DNA of 64,000 nt, taken from Pseudomonadota bacterium. Its GTDB lineage: Bacteria > Pseudomonadota > Alphaproteobacteria > Sphingomonadales > Sphingomonadaceae. The position numbers and the translations under genes are program-made. How positions within the stretch are numbered: position 1 is the stretch's first letter; every line of letters starts with the position of its first letter. The notes below the pieces were generated by a model, which saw nothing but the letters and a program-made list of their open reading frames with translations, searched no databases and was not told the origin of the DNA. The DNA lies in the NCBI GenBank assembly GCA_023418595.1, contig JAEZZI010000030.1, forward strand, positions 124,001 to 188,000, in the 5' to 3' direction. Below are positions 19,116 to 27,593 of the stretch, piece by piece.

Positions 19116-20255
19116 TCAGCCGAGCGCGCCGGGCTTTCCTGCTATATTCGCGTAAAGCGCGGCATAGGATGCGATCATGGCCTTTTCATCGAAGATCGCC
19201 GCTGCGCGCGCACGATTGGCCTCACCGATGCTTGTTCTCAGATCGGCATTCTTCGCCAGCGCGTCGAGCCGGTCGCGCAGCCGGACCGCCGTCCAGTCGT
19301 TGGACACGAAGGGCCGGTTGTCGTCGGCCACCATCTCGGAAATGTCGCCGACTGCGGGCGCGACGATCGGCAGCCCCGCCGCCATCGCCTCCATCACTGC
19401 GATCGGTTGCTGTTCCGATTTGGAGGTCAGCGCGAAAATGTCGAAATTGCCGATATAGCGGTGCGGTTCGGGCAGGAAGCCCGGCATCAGCAGTTCGTCC
19501 TCGAACCCCATCAGTTCTGCCGCCTCGATGATATTGTCGCGTTCCGGCCCTTCGCCGACAATGACGACGCGCACCTTGGCGTTCATGCCTGCCGCGCCGC
19601 GCACCAGCATCGGCAAATCCTTGACCGCGCGCAGACCCGCCACGGTGCCGATCACGATCTCGCCGGGCTTGCGCTTGAAACCGGGGATCGCCTTCGGATC
19701 GGCGCGCTTGGCATACAGCCCGGTCGGGATGCCGTTGGAAATCCGGTGAAGCTTGTCCGGCGGCTGTTTCCAGTAGCGGGTGGCGATCGCCTCCAGCCGG
19801 TGCGACGGCACCACCAGCGCGTCCGCCGCCCCCAGGGCCATGCGGCGATACAGATTGCGGACATGGCTGAGCCGCACCGCCTCATCGGCGTTGAAACCGT
19901 CCTCGTGGTGGATCACTGGCGGCAGCGCGCCGGGTTTCGACCCGAACACGCGCTTGGCCATCACCCCGTCGATCGCGCCCCAATTATAGGTGAGCACCAG
20001 ATCGAAGCGCCGCATGTAGCGGGCAATCGCCTCGTACCGCTTGACCGATGGCTTGCCGGTCAGCGGCGGCGGATCCATCTCGACTTCCCACTTGATGCCC
20101 TTGGAGATCAGGCTGGTCGCGCCGGTTTCCTCGGGCACGCCCGACACGATCATGTGCCGCGCCTTGTTGCCGAATGCGTTCATCAGGCGGACGGCGCGCG
20201 CTTCCTTGCCGCCGCGACCGAAGCTCGAATGGAGATGGAGGATGTTGAGCGCCAT
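19116..20255 (-). CDS. Glycosyltransferase family 4 (GT-B fold)
   Basis: A 379-residue cytoplasmic sugar transferase. The N-terminal GT-B half begins NILHLHSSFGRGGKEARA, and the C-terminal nucleotide-sugar half carries GTVAGLRAVKDL, VGEGPER, and the donor-binding ALTSKSEQQPIAVMEAMAAGLPIV with the EX7E arrangement of GT4 enzymes. Acceptor and donor cannot be told; in a sphingomonad, exopolysaccharide or glycolipid synthesis is possible. ATG at 20255. No other polysaccharide genes lie in the window. Confidence 0.9.
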   Translation of the reverse strand: MALNILHLHSSFGRGGKEARAVRLMNAFGNKARHMIVSGVPEETGATSLISKGIKWEVEMDPPPLTGKPSVKRYEAIARYMRRFDLVLTYNWGAIDGVMAKRVFGSKPGALPPVIHHEDGFNADEAVRLSHVRNLYRRMALGAADALVVPSHRLEAIATRYWKQPPDKLHRISNGIPTGLYAKRADPKAIPGFKRKPGEIVIGTVAGLRAVKDLPMLVRGAAGMNAKVRVVIVGEGPERDNIIEAAELMGFEDELLMPGFLPEPHRYIGNFDIFALTSKSEQQPIAVMEAMAAGLPIVAPAVGDISEMVADDNRPFVSNDWTAVRLRDRLDALAKNADLRTSIGEANRARAAAIFDEKAMIASYAALYANIAGKPGALG

Positions 20256-20340
20256 GTTGCCGGCTGCCCTTAACGGGTGATTGGGGGTTGCACAACGCGC
20301 GCCTCTTCTCTCGCGGTGCCCGGATTGAGACTAAGCGCGG

Positions 20341-21240
20341 TCAGCCCTGCCGCGCCAGCACCTTCGCCAGCAGCCGGTCGATCGCCGCGATCGCTTCCGG
20401 TTCCTCCAGCGTCGGGGCGTGCCCGACGCGCGGAATCGTCACCAGTTCGGCTTGCGGCGCCCGCGCGATCATCGCCGCGGCGCCCGTCGGGCTCAGGATA
20501 TCCGACCTCTCCCCTCGCACCACCAGCATCGGCGCGTCGCCGATCGCGTCGAAGGCGCGCCACATGTCCGGCCCGGCTTCGTTCCCCGGCAGGCGGAACG
20601 GCTCGGCGATTTTCATGTCGTAATCAAGCACGATGCGCCCCGCCGAATTGAGCCGGTGCAGCCGCTTCGCCATCACCAGCCAATCCTCTATCCCGTGATC
20701 GGGATAGATCGCGGCGTTCGCCTCCTGCACGCCGCGCGCGGCATGCACCCAGGTGGGATAGGTGGCGGGCTTGCCGACATAGGTGCGAATGCGCGCCAGT
20801 CCAGCGGGGTCGAGGTCAGGCCCGACATCGTTGAGCAGCACGCCCGCAAACCGTTGCTTGCCCGCCGCCGCCAGCAGCATCGTCAATATGCCGCCCAGCG
20901 ACGTGCCGAATGCGACGATGCCCGGCAAGGCCAGTTCGGCAAGCAGCGCCTCGATATCCTGAAGATAGGTCAGCGGAACATAGGTCATCGGATCCTTGGC
21001 GAACGCGCTTTCGCCCCGCCCGCGCAATTCGACGACGATCACCCGCCACTCGCCCGCCAGCCGCGCGGCCACGCCTTCGTAATCACGGACGTTGCGCGTC
21101 AGGCCGGGCAGGCACAGAATCGCGGGGCGGTCGGCAGGCCCGGCATAGTCGCGATAATGCAGCCTCAGCCCGTCGTTGGACCACCAATAGCCGTCTTGAT
21201 AGGCGGCGGCGGAAGCGGGCGGGTTGCGCGTGGACAGCAT
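20341..21240 (-). CDS. Alpha/beta hydrolase
   Basis: A 299-residue cytoplasmic alpha/beta hydrolase. It has LCLPGLTRNVRDYE (oxyanion strand), RGRGES, the nucleophile motif GTSLGGI, an acidic residue in VVRGERSDIL and the His in VGHAPTLEEPEA. The N-terminus YWWSNDGLRLHYRDYAG is typical of a large proteobacterial clade of unknown substrate. Start at ATG 21240; the open frame continues to 22530 but that part is antisense to selO. Its start codon is only 18 bp from that of selO on the other strand. Confidence 0.9.
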   Translation of the reverse strand: MLSTRNPPASAAAYQDGYWWSNDGLRLHYRDYAGPADRPAILCLPGLTRNVRDYEGVAARLAGEWRVIVVELRGRGESAFAKDPMTYVPLTYLQDIEALLAELALPGIVAFGTSLGGILTMLLAAAGKQRFAGVLLNDVGPDLDPAGLARIRTYVGKPATYPTWVHAARGVQEANAAIYPDHGIEDWLVMAKRLHRLNSAGRIVLDYDMKIAEPFRLPGNEAGPDMWRAFDAIGDAPMLVVRGERSDILSPTGAAAMIARAPQAELVTIPRVGHAPTLEEPEAIAAIDRLLAKVLARQG

Positions 21241-21258
21241 CGGCACCCATATCGCCGG

Positions 21259-22638
21259 ATGACCGAAATCCCGCAAGCCTTGCCTTCGTCCCCGCCCTAC
21301 GCCCCCGAAACGCCGATCCTGTCGCTGGGCAACGGCTTTTACGACGCGGTTCAGGCGGCCGATTTCCCGCAAACGACCTTGCGCTTCCGCAACCAGCGCT
21401 GGGCGGAACGGGTCGGCCTTGGCCTCCTGTCCGATGCCGACTGGCTCCGCCATTTCGGCCGGTTCGCGCCCCTGCCGGGCAACCTGCCGCAACCGCTCGC
21501 GCTGCGCTATCACGGGCACCAGTTCCGGGTGTACAATCCCGACATCGGCGACGGTCGCGGGTTCCTGTTCGCGCAGATGCGCGACACGCGCGGCCGGTTG
21601 CTCGATCTCGGCACCAAAGGGTCGGGGCAGACGCCCTACAGCCGCTCCGGCGACGGGCGATTGACGCTGACGGGCGGCATCCGCGAGGTGCTGGCAACCG
21701 AAATGCTCGAGGCGCTGGGCGTCAACACCTCCAAGAGCTTTTCGCTGATCGAAACCGGTGAGGCGCTGGAGCGGAACGACGAACCCTCCCCCACAAGGTC
21801 CGCCGTGCTGGTGCGCCTCAGCCACAGCCACATCCGCATCGGCATGTTCCAGCGACTGGCCTATTTCCGCGACGTGGAAGGCTTGCGCAAACTGGTCGAT
21901 TACGCGCTGACGCATCTGTTCGACGAGACGCCCGGCGACGATGCGCCCGTCCGGCTGCTGTCGCTGGTGGTCGAACGCACCGCGAACCTCGCCGCCAGCT
22001 ATATGGCCGCAGGGTTCGTCCACGGCGTGCTCAACAGCGACAACATCAATGTGACGGGCGAGAGTTTCGATTACGGGCCGTGGCGTTTTGCCGAAACCTG
22101 GGATCCGGCCTTTACCGCCGCCTATTTCGACCATGCGGGGCTGTATGCGTTCGGGCGCCAGCCCGAGGCGATCCACTGGGATGCGATGCAGTTGGCGGTC
22201 AGCTTGCGCCAGTTGGTCGAGGCCGAACCGCTGATCGCCGCGCTCGACACGTTCGGCGACCATTATCAGCCCGCCATCGCCGACGCGCTGCTCTGGCGGC
22301 TTGGCGTCATTCCGCGAGAAGCCGGGCAGAACCGGGCGCTGGTCCAGTCGATCGAACGCGGCCTCGGAACCAGCGGCGTAACGCTCGACCGCTTTTTTCA
22401 TGACAGTTTCGGCGGACATATACCCCATACGCTGACCGGCTTCGACGAAGCCCGGTCGATCCTGACCGACTATCGACCACGCAAGGACCGCGCGCATCCC
22501 CATTGGACCGGCGAGCCGTGTGACCTCCACATCGAAACCGTCGAATCAATCTGGGCGGCGATCGACGCGCACGACGACTGGGCACCGTTCGAGGCGAAGA
22601 TCGCGCAAATCCGCGCGCTGGGCGCGGCGCTGGCATGA
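21259..22638 (+). CDS. selO: Protein adenylyltransferase SelO (YdiU)
   Basis: A 459-residue pseudokinase-fold enzyme that transfers AMP from ATP to Ser/Thr/Tyr of target proteins and takes part in the oxidative stress response. Family landmarks: YHGHQF with YNPDIGDGRG, DLGTKGSGQTPYSR, GRLTLTGGIREVL, and the metal-binding/catalytic HGVLNSDNINVTG with DYGP. It lacks the C-terminal extension of bacterial relatives that end in a redox Cys-Ser-Sec/Cys motif: the end is RALGAALA and no Cys is there. Start ATG 21259 (MTEIPQAL) by homology; no clear ribosome site. astD-like gene follows 46 bp later. Confidence 0.93.
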   Translation: MTEIPQALPSSPPYAPETPILSLGNGFYDAVQAADFPQTTLRFRNQRWAERVGLGLLSDADWLRHFGRFAPLPGNLPQPLALRYHGHQFRVYNPDIGDGRGFLFAQMRDTRGRLLDLGTKGSGQTPYSRSGDGRLTLTGGIREVLATEMLEALGVNTSKSFSLIETGEALERNDEPSPTRSAVLVRLSHSHIRIGMFQRLAYFRDVEGLRKLVDYALTHLFDETPGDDAPVRLLSLVVERTANLAASYMAAGFVHGVLNSDNINVTGESFDYGPWRFAETWDPAFTAAYFDHAGLYAFGRQPEAIHWDAMQLAVSLRQLVEAEPLIAALDTFGDHYQPAIADALLWRLGVIPREAGQNRALVQSIERGLGTSGVTLDRFFHDSFGGHIPHTLTGFDEARSILTDYRPRKDRAHPHWTGEPCDLHIETVESIWAAIDAHDDWAPFEAKIAQIRALGAALA

Positions 22639-22684
22639 CGCCAATGCTTTCATCGCCCCTGATTTCGTGCAATTGCGGGGATCT

Positions 22685-24097
22685 ATGAGCGGACAGGAAC
22701 TGATCTCCACCGAACCGGCGACCGGCGCGATCCTCTGGCGCGGCGTCGCGGGCAATCCCGATGCCGAAGTCGCCGCCGCGCGCGCCGGATGGGTCGAATG
22801 GGCCGCCAAGCCGCTGGCCTTCCGCATCGAAACACTGCGCCGTTTCGCCAATGTCGTGCGCGCCAGGACCGATGCGTTCGCCGACATCATCGCCCGCGAA
22901 ACCGGCAAGCCGTTATGGGAAGCGCGCACCGAAGTCGAAACGGTGATTGCCAAGGTCGACATCTCGGTCACCGCCTATTCCGAACGCACCGGCCAGCGGC
23001 GTCAGGAAGCCGCGGGCGGTCGCCTGTCGGTGCGGCACAAGCCGCATGGCGTGCTCGCCGTGCTCGGCCCCTATAATTTCCCCGCGCATCTTCCCAACGG
23101 CCACATTGTCCCCGCCCTGCTCGCGGGTAATGCAGTGGTGTTCAAACCGAGTGAGAAAACGCCCGCAAGTGGCGAATTTCTGGTCGATTGTTACCGTCAG
23201 GCGGGGGTGCCGGAAAATTGCGTGCGGCTGCTGCTCGGCGGGGTCGAACAGGGCAAGGGGCTGGCCGCGCATCCCGCTATCGACGGGCTGTTGTTCACCG
23301 GGTCGGCGCGCACCGGCATCGCGCTCAACCGCCAGTTCGCGGCCCAGCCCGAAAAGATCCTCGCGCTGGAGATGGGCGGCAACAACCCGATCCTTGTGTG
23401 GGACACGCCCGATCTCTACGCCGCCGCGGTGCTGGTGGTGCAATCGGCGTTCACGTCGGCAGGCCAACGCTGCACCGCCGCCAGCCGGTTGATCGTGGAC
23501 CAGAAACTCGCCGACCCTTTGCTGGCGGAGATCGACAGGATCGTCTCGCGCATCATCATCGGCGAGCCGCATGCCGATCCTCAGCCCTTCATGGGTCCCG
23601 TGATCGACAACGACACCGCCGATATGCTGACCGAAAGTTTCCTGACGCTTTCGACGCGCGGCGGGCGGCCGATCAGGCATATGCGCCGCCTGACGGATGA
23701 TCGTCCGTTCCTGACTCCCGGCCTGATCGACATGACCGACGCCAGCGAGCGCCCGGACATCGAACTGTTCGGTCCGCTCCTCCAGGTCATCCGTACCGAC
23801 GATTTCGATGAAGCGATCGCGATCGCCAACGATACGCGCTACGGCCTGTCGGCGAGCCTCATCAGCCAGACGCCGCAGCTCTACGACCGGTTCTGGGCGA
23901 ATATCCGCGCGGGCATCGTGAATTGGAACAAGCCGACCAACGGCGCGTCCTCCTCCGCGCCGTTCGGCGGCATCGGCTGGTCGGGCAACCACCGTCCCAG
24001 CGCCTATTACGCTGCGGACTATTGCGCCTATCCTGTGGTGTCGTCCGAAGCCGAACAGGCGCGCGCGGCGATCGGTATCGGCCTGCGCGACGCGTGA
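22685..24097 (+). CDS. astD: Succinylglutamate-semialdehyde dehydrogenase (AstD-like)
   Basis: A 470-residue aldehyde dehydrogenase. Signatures of the AstD group: LGPYNFPAHLPNGHIVPALLAGN, FTGSARTG, the general base in LEMGGNNP, the nucleophile in SAGQRCTAASR, and the tail NWNKPTNGASSSAPFGGIGWSGNHRP. AstD is the fourth step of the arginine succinyltransferase (AST) pathway, making N-succinylglutamate. No astA, astB, astC or astE is nearby, so the pathway genes are elsewhere or this enzyme acts on another semialdehyde. Start ATG 22685 behind GGGGA; the frame upstream overlaps selO. Confidence 0.88.
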   Translation: MSGQELISTEPATGAILWRGVAGNPDAEVAAARAGWVEWAAKPLAFRIETLRRFANVVRARTDAFADIIARETGKPLWEARTEVETVIAKVDISVTAYSERTGQRRQEAAGGRLSVRHKPHGVLAVLGPYNFPAHLPNGHIVPALLAGNAVVFKPSEKTPASGEFLVDCYRQAGVPENCVRLLLGGVEQGKGLAAHPAIDGLLFTGSARTGIALNRQFAAQPEKILALEMGGNNPILVWDTPDLYAAAVLVVQSAFTSAGQRCTAASRLIVDQKLADPLLAEIDRIVSRIIIGEPHADPQPFMGPVIDNDTADMLTESFLTLSTRGGRPIRHMRRLTDDRPFLTPGLIDMTDASERPDIELFGPLLQVIRTDDFDEAIAIANDTRYGLSASLISQTPQLYDRFWANIRAGIVNWNKPTNGASSSAPFGGIGWSGNHRPSAYYAADYCAYPVVSSEAEQARAAIGIGLRDA

Positions 24098-24127
24098 TCG
24101 GCCTTCGCACCGAATTTGCGATGAGCG

Positions 24128-24373
24128 GTGGAACGGATTGAGGTCCAAGGCTTTATCGGCGGCGTGAAACAGAATTACAGAAGCCGTGTCGCCATCCGAT
24201 CCGCCCGCCTCCAGCAAGAAGCCAGCAACTGCATCGCCATAGCCATCGGAAAATCGGGCAGCTTCACCGCCGACCTGATCGACGAGGCCGTGCGCCTGAA
24301 TACGCGCGCCCGCGAATTGATGGCGCCAACCAACGACCGCGATAGACGACGCGAAACCGCCGACACAGCCTGA
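24128..24373 (+). CDS. Hypothetical small protein
   Basis: An 81-codon frame from GTG 24128, with GTG 24164 an alternative start. The second half has GC-rich third positions like its neighbours and reads as helical (FTADLIDEAVRLNTRARELM), but I recognise no family and see no strong ribosome site. It occupies most of the 362-bp gap between astD and cobA; the remaining 86 bp before cobA show no motif I know. Confidence 0.38.
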   Translation: MERIEVQGFIGGVKQNYRSRVAIRSARLQQEASNCIAIAIGKSGSFTADLIDEAVRLNTRARELMAPTNDRDRRRETADTA

Positions 24374-24459
24374 GTTTCGATCTGCCACCCAAGTTTGCCT
24401 AGCCCCGTCCAAAGCAACCATCATTTGAGGTTGGCGGCGGGGAAGCCCATTTCCCGGCA

Positions 24460-25251
24460 ATGGTCAGTCTCCTCGATCCCGACGCGCGCGGTCGCGTCAT
24501 CCTCGTCGGCGCGGGTCCGGGCGATCCCGGTTTGTTGACCGTGCGCGCCGTCGAAGCACTCAAATCCGCCGATGTCGTCGTGCATGACGGGCTGGTCGAT
24601 TCGCGCGTGCTCGATCTCGCCCCTTCCGAAGCGTTGCGTATTTCGGTCGCGAAGAAGCGTGCACGCCACACCGTGCCGCAGGATGGCATCAACGCGCTGA
24701 TCGTCGCGCACGTCAAACTGGGCCAGCGCGTCATCCGGTTGAAGGGCGGCGATCCGTTCATCTTCGGGCGCGGCGGCGAGGAAGTCGAGGCGGTGCGCGC
24801 CGCGGGCCTTCCGGTCGAAGTCGTTCCCGGCGTGTCGGCAGCACTCGGCTGCGCGGCACAGGCGATGCTCCCCCTCACCCACCGCGACTGGTCGAGCGCG
24901 GTCAGCTTCGTCGCCGGCCAGTGCAAAGGTTTGTCCGAACAGGACTGGTCGGGCCTTGCGGGCAAGGGCCGGACGCTCGTCATCTATATGGGCGTCGCGA
25001 CCGCATCCGAGATCGCCGACAAGCTGATCGCCGATGGCGTCGCGCCCGACATGCCGGTCGCGGTGCTGGAAAAAGGCACTTGTGAAGGCGCTCGCGCGCT
25101 CCGTACGTTGCTCGCCGATCTCGGCCCGATGGTCGCGCGTGAGGATATACAGAGCCCGGCGGTCATCGTCGTCGGTGAAGTCGCGATGCTCGCCGATGCC
25201 GAGGACAAGCTGGCCGCCTGGGCAAAGTCTGCGGAGGCGATGGCGTCATGA
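24460..25251 (+). CDS. cobA: Uroporphyrinogen-III C-methyltransferase (siroheme branch)
   Basis: A 263-residue SAM-dependent enzyme that methylates uroporphyrinogen III at C-2 and C-7 to precorrin-2, the precursor of siroheme. Motifs: VGAGPGDPGLLTVRA (SAM site) near residues 16-30, LKGGDPFIFGRGGEE near residues 90-105, and VVPGVSAALG. It is the stand-alone methylase; the CysG-type dehydrogenase/chelatase domain is absent. As first gene of an overlapping operon with cysI it evidently supplies the siroheme that sulfite reductase needs. Its TGA overlaps the next ATG (ATGA). Confidence 0.95.
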   Translation: MVSLLDPDARGRVILVGAGPGDPGLLTVRAVEALKSADVVVHDGLVDSRVLDLAPSEALRISVAKKRARHTVPQDGINALIVAHVKLGQRVIRLKGGDPFIFGRGGEEVEAVRAAGLPVEVVPGVSAALGCAAQAMLPLTHRDWSSAVSFVAGQCKGLSEQDWSGLAGKGRTLVIYMGVATASEIADKLIADGVAPDMPVAVLEKGTCEGARALRTLLADLGPMVAREDIQSPAVIVVGEVAMLADAEDKLAAWAKSAEAMAS

Positions 25252-25544
25252 AAATCCTGACCGGAAACGATCTGGGCGCCGGCGACGTCGTATGGTGGAC
25301 CGGCCAGGGCTGGTCGCGCCATGTCGAGGATGCGGTCGATGTCGGCGAAACCGGCGAAAGCATCGCCCGTGCAGAGGAAGGCGCACGCCGCGTCAATGCG
25401 CCCTATGTGATCGACGCGACCGACACGCCCGAAGGGCCGCGGCCTGCACATATCAAGGACCGCGTGCGTGCGCTCGGGCCGACCGTGCGCCCCGACCTGA
25501 CGTTGAAACCTGCCGACCCGAACGCGGGCAACTGGGTGATCTGA
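25248..25544 (+). CDS. DUF2849 protein of the sulfite reductase operon
   Basis: A 98-residue soluble protein of the DUF2849 family, known from alphaproteobacteria immediately before cysI. Visible conserved parts are LTGNDLGAGDVVWW at the N-terminus, a central ARAEEGARRVNAPYVIDA and the C-terminal HIKDRVRALGPTVRPDL. No Cys, no membrane segment. It overlaps cobA by 4 bp and cysI by 1 bp, so its amount is tied to theirs. Function unknown; an accessory role in sulfite reductase assembly or regulation is inferred from context alone. Confidence 0.9.
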   Translation: MKILTGNDLGAGDVVWWTGQGWSRHVEDAVDVGETGESIARAEEGARRVNAPYVIDATDTPEGPRPAHIKDRVRALGPTVRPDLTLKPADPNAGNWVI

Positions 25545-27175
25545 TGTATAAATACGACCAGTACGACCAGAGCATCGTCGATGCCCGCGTCGCCGAATTT
25601 CGCGATCAGGTGGAACGCCGCCTGTCAGGCGCGCTGTCCGAGGATCAGTTCAAGCCGCTGCGGCTGATGAACGGACTCTACCTCCAGCTTCACGCCTATA
25701 TGTTGCGCGTCGCGATACCCTACGGCACGCTCGACAGCCGCCAGATGCGGATGCTGGGCCATGTCGCGCGCAAATACGATCGCGGATACGGGCATTTCAC
25801 CACCCGCCAGAATATCCAGTATAACTGGATCAAGCTGGACGACGCGCCTGATATCCTCGCCGATCTGGCGAGCGTCGAGATGCATGCGATCCAGACCAGC
25901 GGCAATTGCATCCGCAACATCTCGTCCGACCAATATGCGGGCGCTGCTGCCGACGAGATCACCGATCCCCGCCCCTGGGCCGAACTGATCCGCCAGTGGA
26001 GCAGTTTCCACCCGGAATTCAGCTATCTGCCGCGCAAGTTCAAGATCGCGGTGATCGCCAGCGCCAAGGATCGCGCGGCAATGCGCCTCCACGATATCGG
26101 CATCGAGATTGTCGATCGGGACGGCGAACTTGGCGCGCGCATCTTTGTCGGTGGTGGCATGGGCCGGACGCCAATGATCGCGCCCGAAGTCAACGGCTTC
26201 GTGCCGCTTGCTGACTTGCTCTCTTACCTTGAGGCTTGCCTGCGGGTGTATAATCGCCACGGTCGCCGCGACAATATCTATAAAGCGCGAATCAAGATCC
26301 TGGTCGGCGATCTGGGGCCGGAGGAATATGCCCGTCAGGTGGCCGAGGAGTTCGCCGCGGTAAAGGCGCTGGGCATTGATCCGCCGCGCGCCGAATTCGA
26401 CCGCATCGCCGCCTGTTTCGCCGATCCCGCATTTGAGCCGGATGCGCCGACAGAGATCGACCGCAGCGATCCCGATTTCGCCGTATGGGTCGACCAGAAT
26501 GTTGTCGCGCACAAGGCGCCCGGCTACCAAATCGTCAACATCTCGCTCAAACCGATCGGCGGGATTCCGGGCGATGCGTCTGCCGACCAGATCGACGTGA
26601 TGGCGGACCTTGCGGAGCGATACAGCTTCGACGAACTGCGCGTGACGCACGCGCAGAACATCGTCCTGCCGCATGTTCGCACCGCCGATCTCCACGCAGT
26701 CTGGCAGGCGCTGCGCGAGGCGGAACTGGCCGACGCCAATCTCGACCTGATCAGCGACATCATCGCCTGCCCCGGCCTCGATTATTGCAGCCTGGCCAAT
26801 GCCCGCTCGATCCCCGTGGCGCAGAAGATCGCGACGCGCTTCGCCGATCTCGGGCGGCAGCGCGAACTGGGCGAATTGAAGCTCAAGATTTCGGGCTGCA
26901 TCAACGCCTGCGGCCACCATCATGCCGGGCATATCGGCATATTGGGCGTCGATCGAAAGGGCGTCGAGAATTACCAGCTTCTGCTCGGCGGATCGGGTGC
27001 GGAGGACGTCAGCCTCGCGAAGATCACCGGCCCCGGTTTCGACGAGGACGGCATCGTCGATGCGGTCGAAAAAGCCACCGACGTCTATCTGCGCGAGCGT
27101 GCCGATGGCGAGCGGTTCGTCGATACCTATCGCCGCGTGGGAATGCAGCCGTTCAAGGAGGCGATTTATGGGTGA
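25544..27175 (+). CDS. cysI: Sulfite reductase hemoprotein (nitrite/sulfite reductase family)
   Basis: A 543-residue siroheme/[4Fe-4S] enzyme for the six-electron reduction of sulfite to sulfide. It has two ferredoxin-like half repeats and the coupled-cluster cysteines: CPGLDYC near residue 408 and SGCINACGHHH near residue 452. The N-terminal GHFTTRQNIQYNW and the NCIRNISSDQYAG segments bind siroheme. The start ATG 25544 overlaps the DUF2849 stop (TGATG). No cysJ flavoprotein lies in the operon, so electrons probably come from ferredoxin or a reductase encoded elsewhere. Nitrite reductase activity cannot be excluded, but cysH in the operon argues for sulfur assimilation. Confidence 0.94.
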   Translation: MYKYDQYDQSIVDARVAEFRDQVERRLSGALSEDQFKPLRLMNGLYLQLHAYMLRVAIPYGTLDSRQMRMLGHVARKYDRGYGHFTTRQNIQYNWIKLDDAPDILADLASVEMHAIQTSGNCIRNISSDQYAGAAADEITDPRPWAELIRQWSSFHPEFSYLPRKFKIAVIASAKDRAAMRLHDIGIEIVDRDGELGARIFVGGGMGRTPMIAPEVNGFVPLADLLSYLEACLRVYNRHGRRDNIYKARIKILVGDLGPEEYARQVAEEFAAVKALGIDPPRAEFDRIAACFADPAFEPDAPTEIDRSDPDFAVWVDQNVVAHKAPGYQIVNISLKPIGGIPGDASADQIDVMADLAERYSFDELRVTHAQNIVLPHVRTADLHAVWQALREAELADANLDLISDIIACPGLDYCSLANARSIPVAQKIATRFADLGRQRELGELKLKISGCINACGHHHAGHIGILGVDRKGVENYQLLLGGSGAEDVSLAKITGPGFDEDGIVDAVEKATDVYLRERADGERFVDTYRRVGMQPFKEAIYG

Positions 27176-27593
27176 TTTCCTCCGCTATCGCGACGACGCC
27201 GAACATGAAGAACCCGCGGTCACTCTCGACGCATTCCTGACCCAGGACGACGCCCGCGCCGTGCGGCTGGAGGCGGGCGAGGATGCACGCGCGCTGCTGC
27301 CGCATCTGGCCAGGCTCGAACTGATCGAGGTCGCCTTTCCCGGCTATCGCGACGGACGCGGTTATACGGCGGCGCGGGTGCTGCGTGAGGCGGGCTATAC
27401 GGGCGAACTGCGCGCGCAGGGCGATGTGCTGGTTGACCAGATCCCGTTCATGCGCCGCTGCGGGTTCGACAGCTTCGCTCCGCAAGCCCCGATCGACGAA
27501 ACCGTGCTCGCCCGCGCGCTCGATCGCTACGAATGCGCCTATCAACGCGCCGCGGACGGCGTCGTGCCAGTATGGAAGCTGCGGCATGGCTGA
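27168..27593 (+). CDS. DUF934 protein, sulfite reductase accessory
   Basis: A 141-residue protein of the DUF934 family (COG3749), annotated elsewhere as probably involved in sulfite reduction and consistently found beside cysI/cysH. Conserved segments seen here: LAFPGYRDGRGYT-like AFPGYRDGRGYTAARVL, YTGELRAQGDVLVDQIPFMRRCGFDSF. One conserved Cys in that last segment. It starts at ATG 27168 behind a perfect AAGGAGG, overlapping cysI by 8 bp, and overlaps cysH by 8 bp. Molecular function is not established. Confidence 0.92.
   Translation: MGDFLRYRDDAEHEEPAVTLDAFLTQDDARAVRLEAGEDARALLPHLARLELIEVAFPGYRDGRGYTAARVLREAGYTGELRAQGDVLVDQIPFMRRCGFDSFAPQAPIDETVLARALDRYECAYQRAADGVVPVWKLRHG

Noticed and set aside
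20341..22530. A 729-codon minus-strand frame running through selO
   Set aside because: Only its last 299 codons are a real hydrolase; the rest is antisense to the unmistakable selO gene.
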